From: Bacillota bacterium
GTDB lineage: Bacteria > Bacillota > Desulfotomaculia > Desulfotomaculales > VENG01
Direction of reading: 5' to 3'
NCBI GenBank assembly: GCA_009711705.1
Contig: VENG01000009.1
Coordinates: 23,961 to 87,960, forward strand
Length of the DNA stretch: 64,000 nucleotides
Both the position numbers and the translations under genes were made by a program. The notes under the pieces were generated by a model. The model worked only from the letters and a program-made list of their open reading frames with translations, ran no database searches and had not been told where the DNA came from. Of the stretch, positions 36,225-44,908 are shown piece by piece; position 1 is the stretch's first letter, and every line of letters starts with the position of its first letter.

Positions 36225-37205
36225 TCATTCAATTTTTACTATTTTGCACACACTTTCAATGTTCATTTCCCGCCGGCCATTTTCTGATTGCACAATGATT
36301 TTGTCAAAGCCGGACACGCCCTCGTCTGCTAAATGCAGTGTGCCGGATATTCCAGCATCTTTCCCTTTTTCAAGGAAGGTTACTTTGCACTCTATGGGCT
36401 CCTTAAGGAAATAGGCAAACGGTTTTTCACGTCGCTTCATTAACTCTTCGGTGTTAATAAAGCCCTGGTCGTCATCGCCAAAAGTAATTTTCTCCCCGTC
36501 TACGTGGCTGTCCACCATCTCCTTTGCATAATCAGACAGCTGTTTGTAAGTCGCATCAGCAATACGCCCGAGGGATTCTTCAAAGACCGTGCCGCGGCTT
36601 AGAAGCTTTAATCCAACCGTCATGGCATATATCTCCTGAGTATTCATGGCTAGGAATACCGGGTGGATCATCGACCGGTATGTATTCTTTTTCCGGTCCA
36701 GCCTTGTTACCTGCATATTACTGTCCATAAACTCATATCCGTCCAGCAGCGTCTTTAGGTCCTGGGCAAGCGCTCTTTCACTGATTCCAAAATCACTGGC
36801 TATCTCGGCCCTGCTTTTTTCAGCGGTATGCAGGTATTTTAGCATCTTTAAAAGCCGCTCGTTCCTGTCCCTGTATTTAAAGTTTTCGAATACTCCCTCA
36901 TTGACAGACAAGTCGTATTTATTTCGCAGGTGTTTAACTAGCCTTTCAAGCCGGAAGGCCAATTTGTATTTGTCATTCGGATACGACCTAATACCATCAA
37001 CCATGTCCTCCACAAAACGCTCTGGATCGGCTGTTATATCTTCCAGCTTCGAATTTAAAATATCCGGGCGCTTTTCCCCCGGAACCTTGGTTTTTCCGCC
37101 GTGGTAATTTTCGAAAAATGAGCATAAGGCATCAGTGTCTGCTTTTTTCCACCCGGCCACTTCTTTTATTACACCTAGCAATTTATTGTTGTTGCTGCAC
37201 TCCAT
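36225..37205 (-). CDS. HTH regulator-like protein
   Basis: This 326-residue soluble protein has a helical N-terminal third. Around residues 130-150 is a probable winged HTH (RAEIASDFGISERALAQDLKT), like the DeoR-type HTH that precedes WYL domains. The C-terminal part (IECKVTFLEKGKDAGISG, then MNIESVCKIVKIE) is beta-rich and could be a divergent WYL-like domain, but the W-Y-L residues are not evident. It lies directly upstream of the operator region and is divergent from the phosphoesterase gene. It is an alternative to the 28476 protein as the operator-binding regulator. Confidence 0.6.
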   Translation of the reverse strand: MECSNNNKLLGVIKEVAGWKKADTDALCSFFENYHGGKTKVPGEKRPDILNSKLEDITADPERFVEDMVDGIRSYPNDKYKLAFRLERLVKHLRNKYDLSVNEGVFENFKYRDRNERLLKMLKYLHTAEKSRAEIASDFGISERALAQDLKTLLDGYEFMDSNMQVTRLDRKKNTYRSMIHPVFLAMNTQEIYAMTVGLKLLSRGTVFEESLGRIADATYKQLSDYAKEMVDSHVDGEKITFGDDDQGFINTEELMKRREKPFAYFLKEPIECKVTFLEKGKDAGISGTLHLADEGVSGFDKIIVQSENGRREMNIESVCKIVKIE

Positions 37206-37361
37206 TCTGCCTAATCAAACCTCCCTGCACATCATTTTGGTCTATTATAAGCCCGCATGCAAAGCCCCGTAAATATGAAGCCCGGCTTCATTTTAACTTG
37301 ACTCAGCTGATTGTATTATTTAGACGTAAACAGAAAACACCATTTGGAAAGGAGATTGCCA

Positions 37362-38022
37362 TTGAAAACATTTGTAATCGGTGATGTCCACGGCTCCTAT
37401 GACCAGCTTCAAAATCTTTTGAATAAAATTAGGCCCAACCTGAGGCAGGACAGGCTGGTCATGCTGGGTGATTACATTGACCGCGGGCCGGACAGCTACC
37501 TAACTGTACGCAGTTTGATGGAATTGCAAAATACCTTTGACAGCAGTCATGTGGCGCTACTGCGGGGGAACCACGAGCAGATGGCGATTGATTTTATCCA
37601 GGACGGGTGCAGTGCTTTTCTCTGGAACGGCGGGGAAAAAACCCTTAAGGATTTTGGCCGAAACGGAGATGATCTTGCAAACTATATCAGTTTCTTTAAA
37701 ACACTGCCCCCCTATTTTGAGGATGAACATTTTGTTTATGTGCACGGCGGCATCAGGCCCGGCATCAGCCTCTGCCAGCAGGCGGAAGAAGACCTGCTGT
37801 GGCTGCGAGAGGAATTCTACCTAAATCCTATGACAGGAGAAAAAACTGTTATCTTCGGGCATACACCAACCTGTAATATTAACGGCACGTGGCACCCGTT
37901 TATTACTGACGGCTGCATTGGAATTGATACGGGCTGCGTTTAACGGCGGCTGCCTGAGTGCGCTGGAGTTAAACGATGGAGTGCTGCAAGCTGTCCACCA
38001 GGTCAGCAAACACGCTGCATAA
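37362..38022 (+). pseudogene. PPP-family metallophosphoesterase, frameshift near 3' end
   Basis: TTG 37362 follows AAAGGAG. The calcineurin-like metal-binding motifs are all present: GDVHG, GDYIDRGPDS, GNHE, YVHGGIRPG and FGHTP. This matches the bacterial serine/threonine phosphatase/ApaH group that hydrolyses phosphoproteins or dinucleoside tetraphosphates. The frame stops at 37943 after GIDTGCV. Removing one T from GCGTTTAACGG restores VNGGCLSALELNDGVLQAV and a stop at 38022, as expected for the family. The catalytic core is complete before the shift, so a slightly truncated enzyme could still work. Confidence 0.8.
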
Positions 38023-38047
38023 CCTATAAAAATACTGAAGGGAGATT

Positions 38048-39604
38048 GTGATAATAATGAGAGCTTTAAACCCCGAATTGGTACGCTTTTACCGGAATGC
38101 TTTTGACCCTGTATTAAAGGAAGCGGCAGAGACCCAATTAGCAGGAAACCAGGATTTTAGCCCTATTAAAATGTATTGCCCTTATATGCCGGATGAAAGC
38201 CTGCTGGGGCCTGTACAGAAAGACTTGTTAAACAAAATGGTAGCTTCGGGTAGAAAGTTTGTAATTAAGTTTTTTGTAAGCTGCATTGATGGAGCCCGGG
38301 AGTGGGATAATGCTTGTCACTTTACAATCGGGCGCAGGGAGGATAACCAGCCGGTTTATATAGAAATAGCGCTACTTATGCTGCCTGAAATTTATATATC
38401 CCGCCAGCTGGACGAATATTTTGAACGAAATCACGGTGATTCGGAAGCAGAGCTTTTCATGAGAGATGTTTTGGGTGCAAAAATCTACGATGAATTGGAT
38501 GAGGAATTTGATGGTGACTATGACCTTATAGACTTTGACTTATTAATTAAAAAAGAGTGCCCTGCAGATGCATCCCTAGACGACGTACTGGCTGTCTTTA
38601 AAGAGGAACTGGAAAATATAGAGGAAAATAATTCAGATCTCTTATCTTTGCGTGAGAAGATCAAACAAAAGGTAACAGAAGAAAAGATAGCTGAGTTAAC
38701 GAGAGATGTTGCTGGGCCTGAAACTGCAAAAGGCCGGATGGAAGCTTTGATTGACAACGGCTGGAGCGAAAGTCTTAACGGCGGGCAGTACGGGGCATTC
38801 AGGTATTTAATTGAGGCCGGCTCATTGATGGAAAGAGTTAAGGAAGACCAAGGCAGAGACTTTTGCAGCTTTAAACTCTACAGGATAATGGGCCATTTGT
38901 TTTACGGCATGAATATAAATGAAAAGGCGCTGGCAAGTTACAAGCAGGCTCTAAGCCATTTTAACCAAGTCCAAAACACCCCCTACTTCGACCAGGAAGA
39001 CAGGTTCTATATTACCATGGATATTGGAGATGTTCTTTCCCGGCTTGGCCAAACCTCCGAGGCGCTAAATTATTATAACCAGAGCGAAGCAATCTTCAAA
39101 GAAAATGACTTTAAGGACCAGTCTATAAATAGCGATTTTGCAGGTCTGTTAGCTAGAAGGGCCAGGCTGCATGAGGAATTTGGGTCGGCTGAGCAAGCTG
39201 AAGAGGATACCAAAAACAGGGAAAAACATTTAAGTCTTACCGAAAAGATCATTAAGCTCTTTGTTGAGACTGCTAAACAAATTGGACGCCGCCCGACAGG
39301 CCCGCCTATTGATATGAGGGAGTTTCCTATGGGAGTAAGAAAGCAGTTGAAAGAATTGTCTGCTCAAAAAAAAAAGGAAAAGGGTATGAATATGTTTGCA
39401 CTGGAAAGTGACAGGGTCATCTACAAGGGAACAGCTAGAGGAGGCATCGAGGGGGACAAAGTTGACGCGGAAATGCATCTTAAAGAGGGGGAAATCTATA
39501 CTGTAAGTACCACCTATGTGAATGACAGCAGGAGTTACGTGCTGCTGAAAGAGGTGCCGGATGTATGGTTTAATCAAGTTTATTTTGCGGATTTTGTTGA
39601 TTAA
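38048..39604 (+). CDS. TPR-containing protein of unknown function
   Basis: This 518-residue soluble, acidic protein has a uncharacterised N-terminal domain. The middle has about three tetratricopeptide-like repeats (residues about 270-390; YRIMGHLFYGMNINEKALAS, DVLSRLGQTSEALNYYNQSE). A beta-rich C-terminal domain follows. The start is ambiguous: GTG 38048 is too close to GGGAG, while ATG 38057 is 12 bases away. It lies 25 bases after the phosphoesterase and may share its transcript. TPRs imply protein binding; no enzyme motif is seen. Confidence 0.55.
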   Translation: MIIMRALNPELVRFYRNAFDPVLKEAAETQLAGNQDFSPIKMYCPYMPDESLLGPVQKDLLNKMVASGRKFVIKFFVSCIDGAREWDNACHFTIGRREDNQPVYIEIALLMLPEIYISRQLDEYFERNHGDSEAELFMRDVLGAKIYDELDEEFDGDYDLIDFDLLIKKECPADASLDDVLAVFKEELENIEENNSDLLSLREKIKQKVTEEKIAELTRDVAGPETAKGRMEALIDNGWSESLNGGQYGAFRYLIEAGSLMERVKEDQGRDFCSFKLYRIMGHLFYGMNINEKALASYKQALSHFNQVQNTPYFDQEDRFYITMDIGDVLSRLGQTSEALNYYNQSEAIFKENDFKDQSINSDFAGLLARRARLHEEFGSAEQAEEDTKNREKHLSLTEKIIKLFVETAKQIGRRPTGPPIDMREFPMGVRKQLKELSAQKKKEKGMNMFALESDRVIYKGTARGGIEGDKVDAEMHLKEGEIYTVSTTYVNDSRSYVLLKEVPDVWFNQVYFADFVD

Positions 39605-39645
39605 CTTAAGAAAACCTACAAATGTGGCCTTTATAGATACCAACA

Positions 39646-39745
39646 GCACTGTGGTTTGTAAGGTGTATCTACCACGGTGCTGTATTTAATCACCGTTACG
39701 GCACACATTTAACCTACTTTCCGCTTTTCAGCGCTTCATAAGGAT
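39646..39745 (-). repeat. relic of a WYL-gene 3' end plus terminator
   Basis: A GCACTGTGGT / ACCACGGTGC hairpin is followed, at the same 6-base spacing as in the 28436-28476 copy, by a TTA stop. Upstream coding-like sequence resembles the last ~15 codons of the WYL gene (RNGD against RKND at the end). The similarity fades past about 39,745. Confidence 0.55.
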
Positions 39746-39879
39746 TGAACCCAAGGCTAACCGGTCGGAAAAAATCGAAAACTACAAGGATTTTATGAGA
39801 TTAAATTGAAATTTTAGTTATGTTACATTAATTTTGACAATAAATGAAAAAACGAATATGAATATGTGGGGGTTTGAGA

Positions 39880-42318
39880 GTGGAGCAAAATCAACCAAAA
39901 CACTCATTTGTGCTTTTTACTCATAGAGTTGACCATAAAATGTTTAACCGTCTATTGGACTACAATAAGCAGGGAATTAAGGTGTACCTTTTCACTACCG
40001 ATTCCCTGGAACATTATGAAACAGATGCTGTTTTGGAAGAAGCAAGGAAGTACGGATTTTTGTATTGGCATGAAATCCCAATACACGAAGCATTACCGAA
40101 GAATAAGGTTGAATTTGTAGACGGCCAAATTACAGACCCGCAACTGTATGACTACCTGTGCCAAAAATCATCTTTTAACCACGAACAATATTCCATAGAA
40201 CATGAAAGGTCCGATAACCATTTGATGATATCGGCCGGTGCCGGCACCGGTAAAACTACCATCATGATTAACCGCCTGCTCTTTCTGAAGCATACCATGC
40301 CCGCCCTCTCGTTTGCCAACATAATCATGATTACATTTACAAATGAAGCAGCGGTACAAATGCGCCAAAGACTCACATCACTACTAATGAACTATTACTA
40401 CATTACAAAGAACAGGCGTTATTTGGAGTGGATTGAAGAAGCCCAAAGGTTGCAAATCTCGACGGTGCACTCCTTCGCAAAAAAATTCTTGCAAACGGCG
40501 GGGCAGGAGTTGGGTTTTCCTTCTTCATTCTCAGTTAGGTCATTCCGGTTTGATAAAAAGCACATTATTCAAAAGTGGATTAATGAGTTCGCTCGCCTTT
40601 ATCCGGACCAATTCCAACACTTTGCCTTTATCCCCCAGTACCATCTTGTTAACGCAGTAATCTTCGTCAATACAGTATTGGAAAATAGGTCCATAAGTGC
40701 AGATAAGATTGCCAACCAGTTAGATTTAGGTCACGATAAAAAACCCTTTTCAGTTCTTCTAAAGTACCTGTTGTATCACTTGCAACAAGATTTAAACCAG
40801 ATTAAAAAGGAAGAAAACAAATGGGAAATGTCAGATCTTGTCCGCGAACTGGAGCGTTTAAAAGGTACAAGCAATCTGCAAGGGAAATTTGACACCCTTT
40901 ATTTAATGGTGGATGAATTTCAAGATACAGATATTGTCCAGGTAAGATTTGTTTTATGGTTATTGGATCAACTAAATTTTAGCCTGTTTGTGGTGGGGGA
41001 TGAAAAACAGAGCATATACCGTTTCCGGGGTGCAGATTACACGGCCTTCAGACAGCTGGAGGAAGGAATCAAAGTACGTGATCAAAAGCTAATCAAAAAG
41101 TCTTTGATCAAGAACTATCGTACAACCGCTAAACTACTAAACCAGTTAAACCGTTTATTTGAGCAGTGGGACAAAGATGTTAGCAAATTTCACTGTTCCG
41201 GCAGTGACCGGCTGGAGCCTGTAATAACCGAAACGGAATCCAGTAATGGATTGGATAAATTCATTACCTGGGCAAAGCTAAAGGAAATTCTCAATAAGTT
41301 GATTGACCAGGAAACGGCAATATTGGTCCGGTCCAATAATGATGTTCAAAAAGTGATTTTATGGTGCGACAAAAATGGTATACCCTGCGAAGGCGCCGTA
41401 AAGGGGGAATTTTATAGAACCCCGGCTGTACGGGACTTTTTCATAATGCTCCAGTGCCTGATAAACCCCAGAGAGGAAAGTTATTTTTTTGCCCTGCATC
41501 GTTCTCCTTACGGTGCCAACACTTTATCTAATTACCAGATCCTCCACAGTTTTAACCAGGAGAAAAGGTTTTTACAAGAGTTATTGCAGTCACAGCCCGA
41601 TTGGCAAAAATGGCAGGACTACCAATACATGCTGGCAAAATGTCCTGTTTTAAAGGTCATAAATACCATTATCAAAGAAGCAAATCCGGCAGAAGTTTTC
41701 GCGCGGCGCAAGTTAAAGAAAATGCAGGTATCTAACCCGGAGCAGGATTACAGTTTCTATGAGAAAGAAGCTGAAGCATTAAAGCTGGAATACCAGCTCA
41801 ATTTGGATTACCTTATCTTCCTGTTACAAAAAACTTTCTCAGACACAGTCATGACACTTAACGGCATAGAAAAATTTCTGCGTGTGCACATACAAACAGA
41901 TGACGAAGAACTGCCGCAGACTGCTCCCCGTGAAAAAAGAAGCCACCGCATCAAATGCATGACTGTACACAAGGCTAAGGGACTGGAATTTAACCACGTG
42001 ATAATTCCTACCACCGACCACCAGTTTTTGCACCCGGCGCATTCTCAGGTGCTGGTATCTGAAGACGATGATAAAATTAAGGTGGGGTACCAGCTGGTAG
42101 TGCATAAAATAACCTTTAAAAATGATCATTTAAGCGAGATTTACAGCAGTGAAAAGTCAGAAATAATAGCGGAAGAAACCAGGCTATTATATGTTGCCAT
42201 GACCCGGGCCAGAAAAAGCCTGTATATAAAAGTGCCGGACCCCAACGCCCAATCACGAGGTATCCGCGCATGGAGAGACCTGCTCAAAAAAGGAGGGAGC
42301 CATAATGTTCAAAGTTGA
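39880..42318 (+). CDS. UvrD/AddA-like SF1 helicase
   Basis: This protein of about 812 residues (GTG 39880, GGGGG 7 bases upstream; a TTG at 39874 is possible) has the full SF1A helicase set. These are Walker A ISAGAGTGKTT, Ia IIMITFTNEAA, II LMVDEFQDTD, III VVGDEKQSIYRFRGAD, IV KNYRTTAKL, V MTVHKAKGLEFNHVIIP and VI EETRLLYVAMTRARK. There is no RecB-type nuclease at the C-terminus. The ~110-residue N-terminal extension (FVLFTHRVDHKMFNRLL, then QGIKVYLFTTDS) is unusual and resembles the end of a phospholipase-D-like fold, without its HKD motif. It overlaps the next gene by 14 bases and should be translationally coupled. Confidence 0.85.
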   Translation: MEQNQPKHSFVLFTHRVDHKMFNRLLDYNKQGIKVYLFTTDSLEHYETDAVLEEARKYGFLYWHEIPIHEALPKNKVEFVDGQITDPQLYDYLCQKSSFNHEQYSIEHERSDNHLMISAGAGTGKTTIMINRLLFLKHTMPALSFANIIMITFTNEAAVQMRQRLTSLLMNYYYITKNRRYLEWIEEAQRLQISTVHSFAKKFLQTAGQELGFPSSFSVRSFRFDKKHIIQKWINEFARLYPDQFQHFAFIPQYHLVNAVIFVNTVLENRSISADKIANQLDLGHDKKPFSVLLKYLLYHLQQDLNQIKKEENKWEMSDLVRELERLKGTSNLQGKFDTLYLMVDEFQDTDIVQVRFVLWLLDQLNFSLFVVGDEKQSIYRFRGADYTAFRQLEEGIKVRDQKLIKKSLIKNYRTTAKLLNQLNRLFEQWDKDVSKFHCSGSDRLEPVITETESSNGLDKFITWAKLKEILNKLIDQETAILVRSNNDVQKVILWCDKNGIPCEGAVKGEFYRTPAVRDFFIMLQCLINPREESYFFALHRSPYGANTLSNYQILHSFNQEKRFLQELLQSQPDWQKWQDYQYMLAKCPVLKVINTIIKEANPAEVFARRKLKKMQVSNPEQDYSFYEKEAEALKLEYQLNLDYLIFLLQKTFSDTVMTLNGIEKFLRVHIQTDDEELPQTAPREKRSHRIKCMTVHKAKGLEFNHVIIPTTDHQFLHPAHSQVLVSEDDDKIKVGYQLVVHKITFKNDHLSEIYSSEKSEIIAEETRLLYVAMTRARKSLYIKVPDPNAQSRGIRAWRDLLKKGGSHNVQS

Positions 42319-44908
42319 AACCTTCCAGGACCCCGCTACATATTTCAACAGCCTGAACTTCGGGGAAAATGAAATACACCTGGCACCTGTGACAGCGCTC
42401 TCCGTTGTTTTAAAAGAAAAAGCCAAAAGGCATAATATAAAACCTCCTATCCTTACATACGACAAACTAAATGAACTTTTTTATCCCCAGTGGAACCACC
42501 CGCTGGTAAAAATCTTTCTATCCTCCAGGATGCGGCATTACTTGCAGCAGTTATCCCCTTACTCTCCTGCCCTGATCAAAAGCCTGGATAGCCAGGTGGA
42601 AGAAATAGTGGACAGTTTTCGCTTTGCAGTGGAGTTGGGTGTTAAAGACTTTCCACTGGAAAACAATGGAAATCCGACAGAAAAGGCCGTACAAGAATTA
42701 TTTAATCAAATATTCAAAGACGTACAAATACAGGCAATATTAAAGGAGCGGGAAAATGTAGATAAAACCCGCCTTTGCGAAGTTGTAGGGTTACCGCGAA
42801 TCAGAGCCCTGTATGCTTACAATTTTTCCCGGGTTAATGCTGCTGTAATGCTTTTTTTTCACCGGTGCCGTAAGTGGGGGATTCCTGTTATTTTCCGCAT
42901 TCCCTATTATGAGCAGTACCCTGGCGTCTCTCACCCGTGGAAAGAACTGTACGAAAAGGTTACACTGACATCCTGTGATACTTGGCACCATACCGGTCAG
43001 GCCCAAATTAACCGAGGTACGAATTTTTTAAATTACCTTGAAGGTATTAATGACCAGGATAGCTCGGATGAACTTGAGCTAAACATACTCAGCTATCCCT
43101 CCCCTATTAATTTTAAACACTTTTTATCCTGCGAGAATAACCGCCCCCGCCGGGGAGAAATGCAGTATTGTGCTTTTTCGACGGACTTGTTAAATAAATC
43201 CATGCGTGATGTTATAAAACCGCCGGGTGAAGAGGGGGCTGAGGATCAGGACAATCTAATAAACTATCCCATAGGGAAATTCTTTTTCTTCTTGTATGAA
43301 TGCAAAAAACAAAATCAAAACATTTATCTCAGCTATGACCTATTTGTGGAATGCATGACATCGGGATGGACCGAAGCGGCAGGGGTATCGGGCACCCAGG
43401 CAATATCACTTCTTAAGGATTTAGAGCCCTATATGGAAGGAATAACATCCATAGCAGAAATAAAGGAGCGGCTGCACAAAGTACAGGAATTAAAAGAAGT
43501 AAGCGGCGTTTTTGACTCCCTGGCTAAGGACCAAACACAGCGCAACCGTGTAAAAAGATATCTCTGTAATCCCTTTAGTGTATTTCCGTATACCCGGAGC
43601 GACCGTTATCCTGTCACAATAAAGCAGCTCATTAGGATTACTGAAGAAATGGAGCGTAATATGCAGCAGTTACTGCCAGAGGATGGCCAAGAGATACCAG
43701 TCAAAGACCATCTCAAGGCATTGAAGCAGCTGTGGGATACTATCAAAGATTCAGGCCAACACACACAAACGATAAGTCAAAGAATCGAAAAAGCGGTTAA
43801 CTTTTCCGTACCGGATGACTGGACGGCGGTGCCATATGAGTTGAGAAGGTATCTGTTGATTTTATTAAACCTTGTCCAAAATATAGAGACACGTGATGAT
43901 ACGGAACAGGAAATTCACAGCCTGGAACAATTAGCCGGACTCATCTTAGAAACGGAAAAACTGCACATCACTGACCTATCAGCTAAAAGTATGTTGAACT
44001 ATGTTAATAGCACGGATACCATGCCCTTGCATTTAACACACACCAGGTTACGGGAAATTCTGGAGAGGCAGTACCCTGCGGAAACCCATAAGCTTTTATG
44101 TCACTGCCTTTATGTTGACTATACATATAATCAAAATAAAGAATCATTTTTAAAATTTATTGTCTTTTACACCCTTTGTTTCTTTACCGGCAAATCTTTG
44201 TCTATTAGCTGGATAAACGACTTTAACGAATACGACGACGCAAGCGTTTTTATTAAAATATTGTCGTCTTTGTATATCCCGCAAGGAAAGCCGAAGGTAT
44301 GGCAAATCAAAAAAGACCAAACGGGTTTAACCGCAGACGATTCTAACCCCGGTCCGGTACATTATGAGCTAACAAAACTGCAGGATAAGCTACCAACCAT
44401 ATCGTGGCTGGACCTGGATTTTTGCCCGCGTAAATTTTTTTATTCCAGTATCATAAAGTCTCACCCGGAATACCGGTCGGATTTTCACCAGCAGCTGGTG
44501 TTTGCCGGCCTCGGGTCGCTTTTGCGCCAACAAGCTAACGGGAGGCAAGATATACGGTCGCACTTATACCCTCTGTTTCCACAGTGGACTGATGCCCTTA
44601 AAGAGAATTTGATAGCCACTTCCTACTATAGAGACTTTCGCAAGTATCAGCAGTTTCAAAATATTAGTTACCCTAAAGCAATGGACAGTATTCAGCGTCT
44701 GCGGAGTAAGTATGCCAAGAAGTATAAAATCAAAAAGGCATATAACAATGACGCTAACTATGATCAAGATTGGCTAAAGGAATTTGCTACACAGGTTTCC
44801 CCGGACAATGTTGAGGCTACCCCGGGATATCACTGCACCATGTGTCCGCATCAATTACTATGCAAGGAAGGGGAGTTTGCAATTGACAGGAATGCCGGCA
44901 CCAGTTGA
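42305..44908 (+). CDS. AddB-like Fe-S protein without visible nuclease site
   Basis: This 867-residue protein of the AddB/Cas4-like class has four cysteines placed as in an AddB iron-sulfur cluster: C707 (DLDFCPRKFFY) and C844-x2-C847-x5-C853 (HCTMCPHQLLC). In AddB and Cas4 these bracket a PD-(D/E)XK nuclease. Here only ~136 residues lie between them, and I find no Asp ... E/D-x-K triad, so the nuclease is probably dead and the cluster structural. The N-terminal ~600 residues are unassigned and may be an inactivated helicase fold. The gene is sandwiched with overlaps between two SF1 helicase genes, which implies one complex. Confidence 0.7.
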   Translation: MFKVETFQDPATYFNSLNFGENEIHLAPVTALSVVLKEKAKRHNIKPPILTYDKLNELFYPQWNHPLVKIFLSSRMRHYLQQLSPYSPALIKSLDSQVEEIVDSFRFAVELGVKDFPLENNGNPTEKAVQELFNQIFKDVQIQAILKERENVDKTRLCEVVGLPRIRALYAYNFSRVNAAVMLFFHRCRKWGIPVIFRIPYYEQYPGVSHPWKELYEKVTLTSCDTWHHTGQAQINRGTNFLNYLEGINDQDSSDELELNILSYPSPINFKHFLSCENNRPRRGEMQYCAFSTDLLNKSMRDVIKPPGEEGAEDQDNLINYPIGKFFFFLYECKKQNQNIYLSYDLFVECMTSGWTEAAGVSGTQAISLLKDLEPYMEGITSIAEIKERLHKVQELKEVSGVFDSLAKDQTQRNRVKRYLCNPFSVFPYTRSDRYPVTIKQLIRITEEMERNMQQLLPEDGQEIPVKDHLKALKQLWDTIKDSGQHTQTISQRIEKAVNFSVPDDWTAVPYELRRYLLILLNLVQNIETRDDTEQEIHSLEQLAGLILETEKLHITDLSAKSMLNYVNSTDTMPLHLTHTRLREILERQYPAETHKLLCHCLYVDYTYNQNKESFLKFIVFYTLCFFTGKSLSISWINDFNEYDDASVFIKILSSLYIPQGKPKVWQIKKDQTGLTADDSNPGPVHYELTKLQDKLPTISWLDLDFCPRKFFYSSIIKSHPEYRSDFHQQLVFAGLGSLLRQQANGRQDIRSHLYPLFPQWTDALKENLIATSYYRDFRKYQQFQNISYPKAMDSIQRLRSKYAKKYKIKKAYNNDANYDQDWLKEFATQVSPDNVEATPGYHCTMCPHQLLCKEGEFAIDRNAGTS

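Noticed and set aside
39834..39862. TTGACA-17-TATGAA promoter just before the helicase operon
   Set aside because: The predicted transcription start would fall on the ribosome binding site of GTG 39880, so it is not a convincing promoter for this operon.
39880..40220. Phospholipase D domain at the N-terminus of the first SF1 helicase
   Set aside because: No HKD motif is visible. Only a vague strand-helix-strand similarity remains, so it is described as unassigned.
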